NCBI RefSeq assembly: GCF_018860765.1
Contig: NZ_JAHKPV010000001.1
Location: 671,594 to 735,593, forward strand
Reading direction: 5' to 3'
DNA from: Marinobacter salexigens
GTDB taxonomy: Bacteria; Pseudomonadota; Gammaproteobacteria; Pseudomonadales; Oleiphilaceae
Length of the DNA: 64,000 bases
Shown here: positions 61,805-64,000 of the stretch, piece after piece
Layout: each line of letters starts with the position of its first letter
Numbering within the stretch: the first letter of the stretch is position 1
Translations under genes and position numbers: made by a program
The notes under the pieces: model-generated
The model's database searches: none
Seen by the model: only the letters and a program-made list of their open reading frames with translations
Told to the model about the DNA's origin: nothing

Positions 61805-62560
61805 TTATTGTACTCCATTTGATAATGTGTAACCCCGAGCCAACTCATAGGTACACATGTTGACTGCCGAGGCTAAATTAAGGGATTCAATCTCGCCTTT
61901 GCCCACGATGGTGTAGGGAGTTGCCCCCAACTGATCCAATGCTTCGGCTGGCACGCCTCGGGCCTCGTTGCCGAACAGGTAGCAATCGTGCTGTTGGAAC
62001 GACTCGGCGGTCAACCTGTCGCCGTTTAGATCGAGGCAGGCAATAGACTTGTAGCGGCTGTTTAAGCCAGCTAGAGGTACTTCGGTTTCAATCGGTACGT
62101 GGAAGATAGCGCCCATGCTGGCGCGCACCACTTTTGGATTGTAAGGGTCAACACTACCGGGGCTGAGCAGGCAGCGAAAGCCGCCAAACCAAGCCAGTGT
62201 GCGCAAAATAGTCCCGAGGTTACCCGGATCTTGAACTTCGTGCAGGTAAACGGTTTTTTCGCCGGGTTTTGGCGCAGGCAGGCTCTCGCTGTTTGGCATG
62301 GGCACTACGGCGAGAATGCCCTGAGGCGTGCGGGTGTCGGCGAGCTGGGACATCTGGCGCTCGCTCACTTGATGGGTTTTGAACGGGCTGGCCCACTGTT
62401 CATACCCGCCTGTTACATACAACTCGGATAAGCTCAGTTCAGGTTTGTGAGTAGCTGCTTTTTGCAGTTCCAAAACCAGATGTTCGCCTTCAACCAAATA
62501 ATGGCTCAGCGACTGCCGGTATTTTTTGTGGTGTAACTTTTTGATGTCATCCAGCTTCAC
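61805..62560 (-). CDS. TrmH/SpoU-family RNA 2'-O-methyltransferase
   Basis: SPOUT methyltransferase of 251 aa with an N-terminal RNA-binding domain (HKKYRQSLSHYLVEGEHLVLEL). The trefoil-knot motifs are VYLHEVQDPGNLGTILRTLAWFG (about residues 104-126), LFGNEARGVP (about 196-205) and ESLNLASAVNMCTYELAR near the end. It 2'-O-methylates ribose in rRNA or tRNA; the target is not readable. GTG start overlaps the upstream stop by three bases (GTGA). Confidence 0.92.
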   Translation of the reverse strand: MKLDDIKKLHHKKYRQSLSHYLVEGEHLVLELQKAATHKPELSLSELYVTGGYEQWASPFKTHQVSERQMSQLADTRTPQGILAVVPMPNSESLPAPKPGEKTVYLHEVQDPGNLGTILRTLAWFGGFRCLLSPGSVDPYNPKVVRASMGAIFHVPIETEVPLAGLNSRYKSIACLDLNGDRLTAESFQQHDCYLFGNEARGVPAEALDQLGATPYTIVGKGEIESLNLASAVNMCTYELARGYTLSNGVQ

Positions 62561-64000
62561 TTATGAGCTCCGCTGTTATTTTCCAGATCGTCCAGCATGG
62601 CTAGGGCCAGCGCCTCAGCAACTTTGATACCGTCCACGCCAGCAGAAAGAATGCCGCCAGCATAGCCTGCACCTTCACCGGCTGGATACAGGCCACGGGT
62701 GTTTAGGCTTTGTAGGCTGGTGCGATCTCTGGTGATGCGCACGGGCGAAGATGTTCGAGTTTCAATGCCGGTCAAAATGGCGTCTTTTCGGTCAAAACCT
62801 CGGATCTGTTTGCCGAAAGCCGGTAGGGCTTCACGGATGGCTTCGATGGCGTAAGGCGGCAGTGAAGGCGCTAAATCCCCTAACTTGATACCGGGCTTGT
62901 AGGAGGGCTCCACTTCGCCCAATTCGGTAGACGCTTTGCGTTTGATGAAGTCCCCCACCAGCTGGGCAGGAGCGCAATAATCACTACCGCCGAGTGTGTA
63001 CGCTCGGGATTCCAGCGCCTCTTGAAATTCCACTCCGGCCAGGGGGCCTCCGGGGAAGTCTTCCTCTGGGTGAATGGCTACAACAATACCGGCATTGGCG
63101 TTGCGTTCGTTGCGGGAGTATTGGCTCATGCCGTTGGTAACAACTCGTTCAGGCTCAGAGGTTGCCGCCACCACCGTGCCGCCCGGGCACATACAGAAAC
63201 TGTAGACTGCCCGACCGTTGCTGGCGTGGTACACCAGCTTGTAGTCTGCTGCACCTAAGGCCGGGTGACCGGCGTATTTGCCCAACCGCGCATTGTCGAT
63301 CAGCGATTGCGGATGCTCGATGCGAAAGCCGATGGCAAAGGGCTTGGCTTCAATAAAAACGTCGTTCCGTTGGAGCATGCGGAAGGTGTCGCGCGCGCTG
63401 TGCCCAAGCGCCAGAATCACATATCGGCTGTCTAATCGCTCGCCGGAGGCCAATTCGACCCCGGCAACACGGCCATCGCGAACGCTCAGATTGGTGACTT
63501 TGCTTTCAAAGCGGATCTCGCCCCCAAGGCGGATGATCTCCTCACGCATGGTAGCCACCACGCCAGTAAGCCGGAAGGTGCCTATGTGGGGCTTGCTTAC
63601 GTACAAAATTTCATCGGGTGCTCCGGCCCGGATAAACTCATGCATGACCTTACGGCCATAGAACTTCGGGTCTTTTATCTGGCTGTACAGCTTGCCGTCG
63701 GAGAATAGGCCCGCACCGCCTTCGCCGAACTGTACGTTCGATTCTGGCGATAGCTGCTTTTTCCGCCACAAGGCCCAAGTGTCTTTGGTGCGGCGGCGTA
63801 CGTCTGTGCCGCGCTCCAGCACAATGGGCCGGAATCCCATCTGGGCTAGAATCAGAGCCGCGAAAAGGCCGCAGGGGCCGAATCCGATCACAATCGGGCG
63901 TTCGGTTAGGCCGGCGGGTGCCTTAGCAACTGGGTAATAGGCGGTATCGGGTGCTTGCCGGATGTGCTGGTCTTTTTCGAAACGGGCGAGAATGGCGTCT
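62557..64000 (-). CDS. FAD-dependent oxidoreductase, partial (5' end beyond the window)
   Basis: Long flavoprotein of the uncharacterised FAD-dependent dehydrogenase group (COG2509-like). In the window it reads from DAILARFEKDQHIRQAPDTA through the dinucleotide motif VIGFGPCGLFAALILAQMGF and then ERGTDVRRRTKDTW, FGEGGAGLFSDGKLY and a C-terminal RDRTSLQSLNTRGLYPAGEGAGYAGGILSAGVDGIKVAEAL. The frame is open to the right edge. A GTG before IGFGP is not the true start, because the coding pattern continues upstream. Substrate unknown. Confidence 0.85.
   Translation of the reverse strand, partial: DAILARFEKDQHIRQAPDTAYYPVAKAPAGLTERPIVIGFGPCGLFAALILAQMGFRPIVLERGTDVRRRTKDTWALWRKKQLSPESNVQFGEGGAGLFSDGKLYSQIKDPKFYGRKVMHEFIRAGAPDEILYVSKPHIGTFRLTGVVATMREEIIRLGGEIRFESKVTNLSVRDGRVAGVELASGERLDSRYVILALGHSARDTFRMLQRNDVFIEAKPFAIGFRIEHPQSLIDNARLGKYAGHPALGAADYKLVYHASNGRAVYSFCMCPGGTVVAATSEPERVVTNGMSQYSRNERNANAGIVVAIHPEEDFPGGPLAGVEFQEALESRAYTLGGSDYCAPAQLVGDFIKRKASTELGEVEPSYKPGIKLGDLAPSLPPYAIEAIREALPAFGKQIRGFDRKDAILTGIETRTSSPVRITRDRTSLQSLNTRGLYPAGEGAGYAGGILSAGVDGIKVAEALALAMLDDLENNSGAHK

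Overview
The window looks like chromosome from a marine gammaproteobacterium, most likely Marinobacter or a close relative. This is inferred from gene content (NhaB, a TRAP carboxylate transporter, class Ia NrdAB with a B12 leader, PxpBC, Zur-, Fur- and OxyR-type sites), not from a marker gene. No rRNA, tRNA or CRISPR array was seen.

Layout. (1) 1-8650: zinc acquisition. A minus-strand operon (AztD-like zinc-binding lipoprotein, His-rich outer-membrane barrel, zinc-binding protein, ABC permease) faces a COG0523 GTPase gene. Two Zur-type palindromes lie between them. A second zinc locus follows (ZrgA/DUF2796, DUF3299, LolCDE/MacB-type ABC ATPase and permease). (2) 8790-15055: an amidase-PxpB-PxpC operon, NhaB, a solute-binding protein and a DUF3047 protein. 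(3) 15115-19367: a promoter and cobalamin riboswitch in front of nrdA-nrdB, which suggests B12 represses the class Ia reductase.

(4) 19390-31664: a chromosomal integron. A full-length integron integrase (IntI) with a perfect LexA box is followed by attI and about 16 cassettes running rightward. The cassettes carry two intact higBA loci and one decayed one, a reversed and internally deleted ccdAB, two VOC proteins, a GNAT acetyltransferase, an alpha/beta hydrolase and several unknown proteins. An IS110-type element and a short inverted-repeat element have landed in attC sites. In cassettes 1-12 the 3' R'' core is the exact reverse complement of the same cassette's first six bases, so these cassettes look like intact mobile units. 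A pair of near-identical palindromes (CGAAC-NN-GTTCG), one upstream of intI and one over the likely cassette promoter, suggests an undescribed regulator of the integron.

(5) 31700-45027: ordinary chromosome. It holds an EamA exporter, GFA protein, shikimate kinase, diguanylate cyclase, acyltransferase, MgtC, AI-2E family protein, TRAP transporter, OxyR-type ahpC and ahpF, and a transglutaminase-like protein. Two small genes (59 and 38 aa) are also present.

(6) 45253-61662: an iron island. A TonB-dependent receptor and a FecBCDE-type importer precede seven genes in the same order as Staphylococcus sbnA to sbnH. The SbnE and SbnF synthetases are fused into one 1170-aa protein. Fur-like sites precede both halves. 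This is best read as a complete staphyloferrin B-type siderophore system. (7) 61805-64000: a SpoU/TrmH RNA methyltransferase and the C-terminal part of an FAD-dependent oxidoreductase that runs off the right edge.
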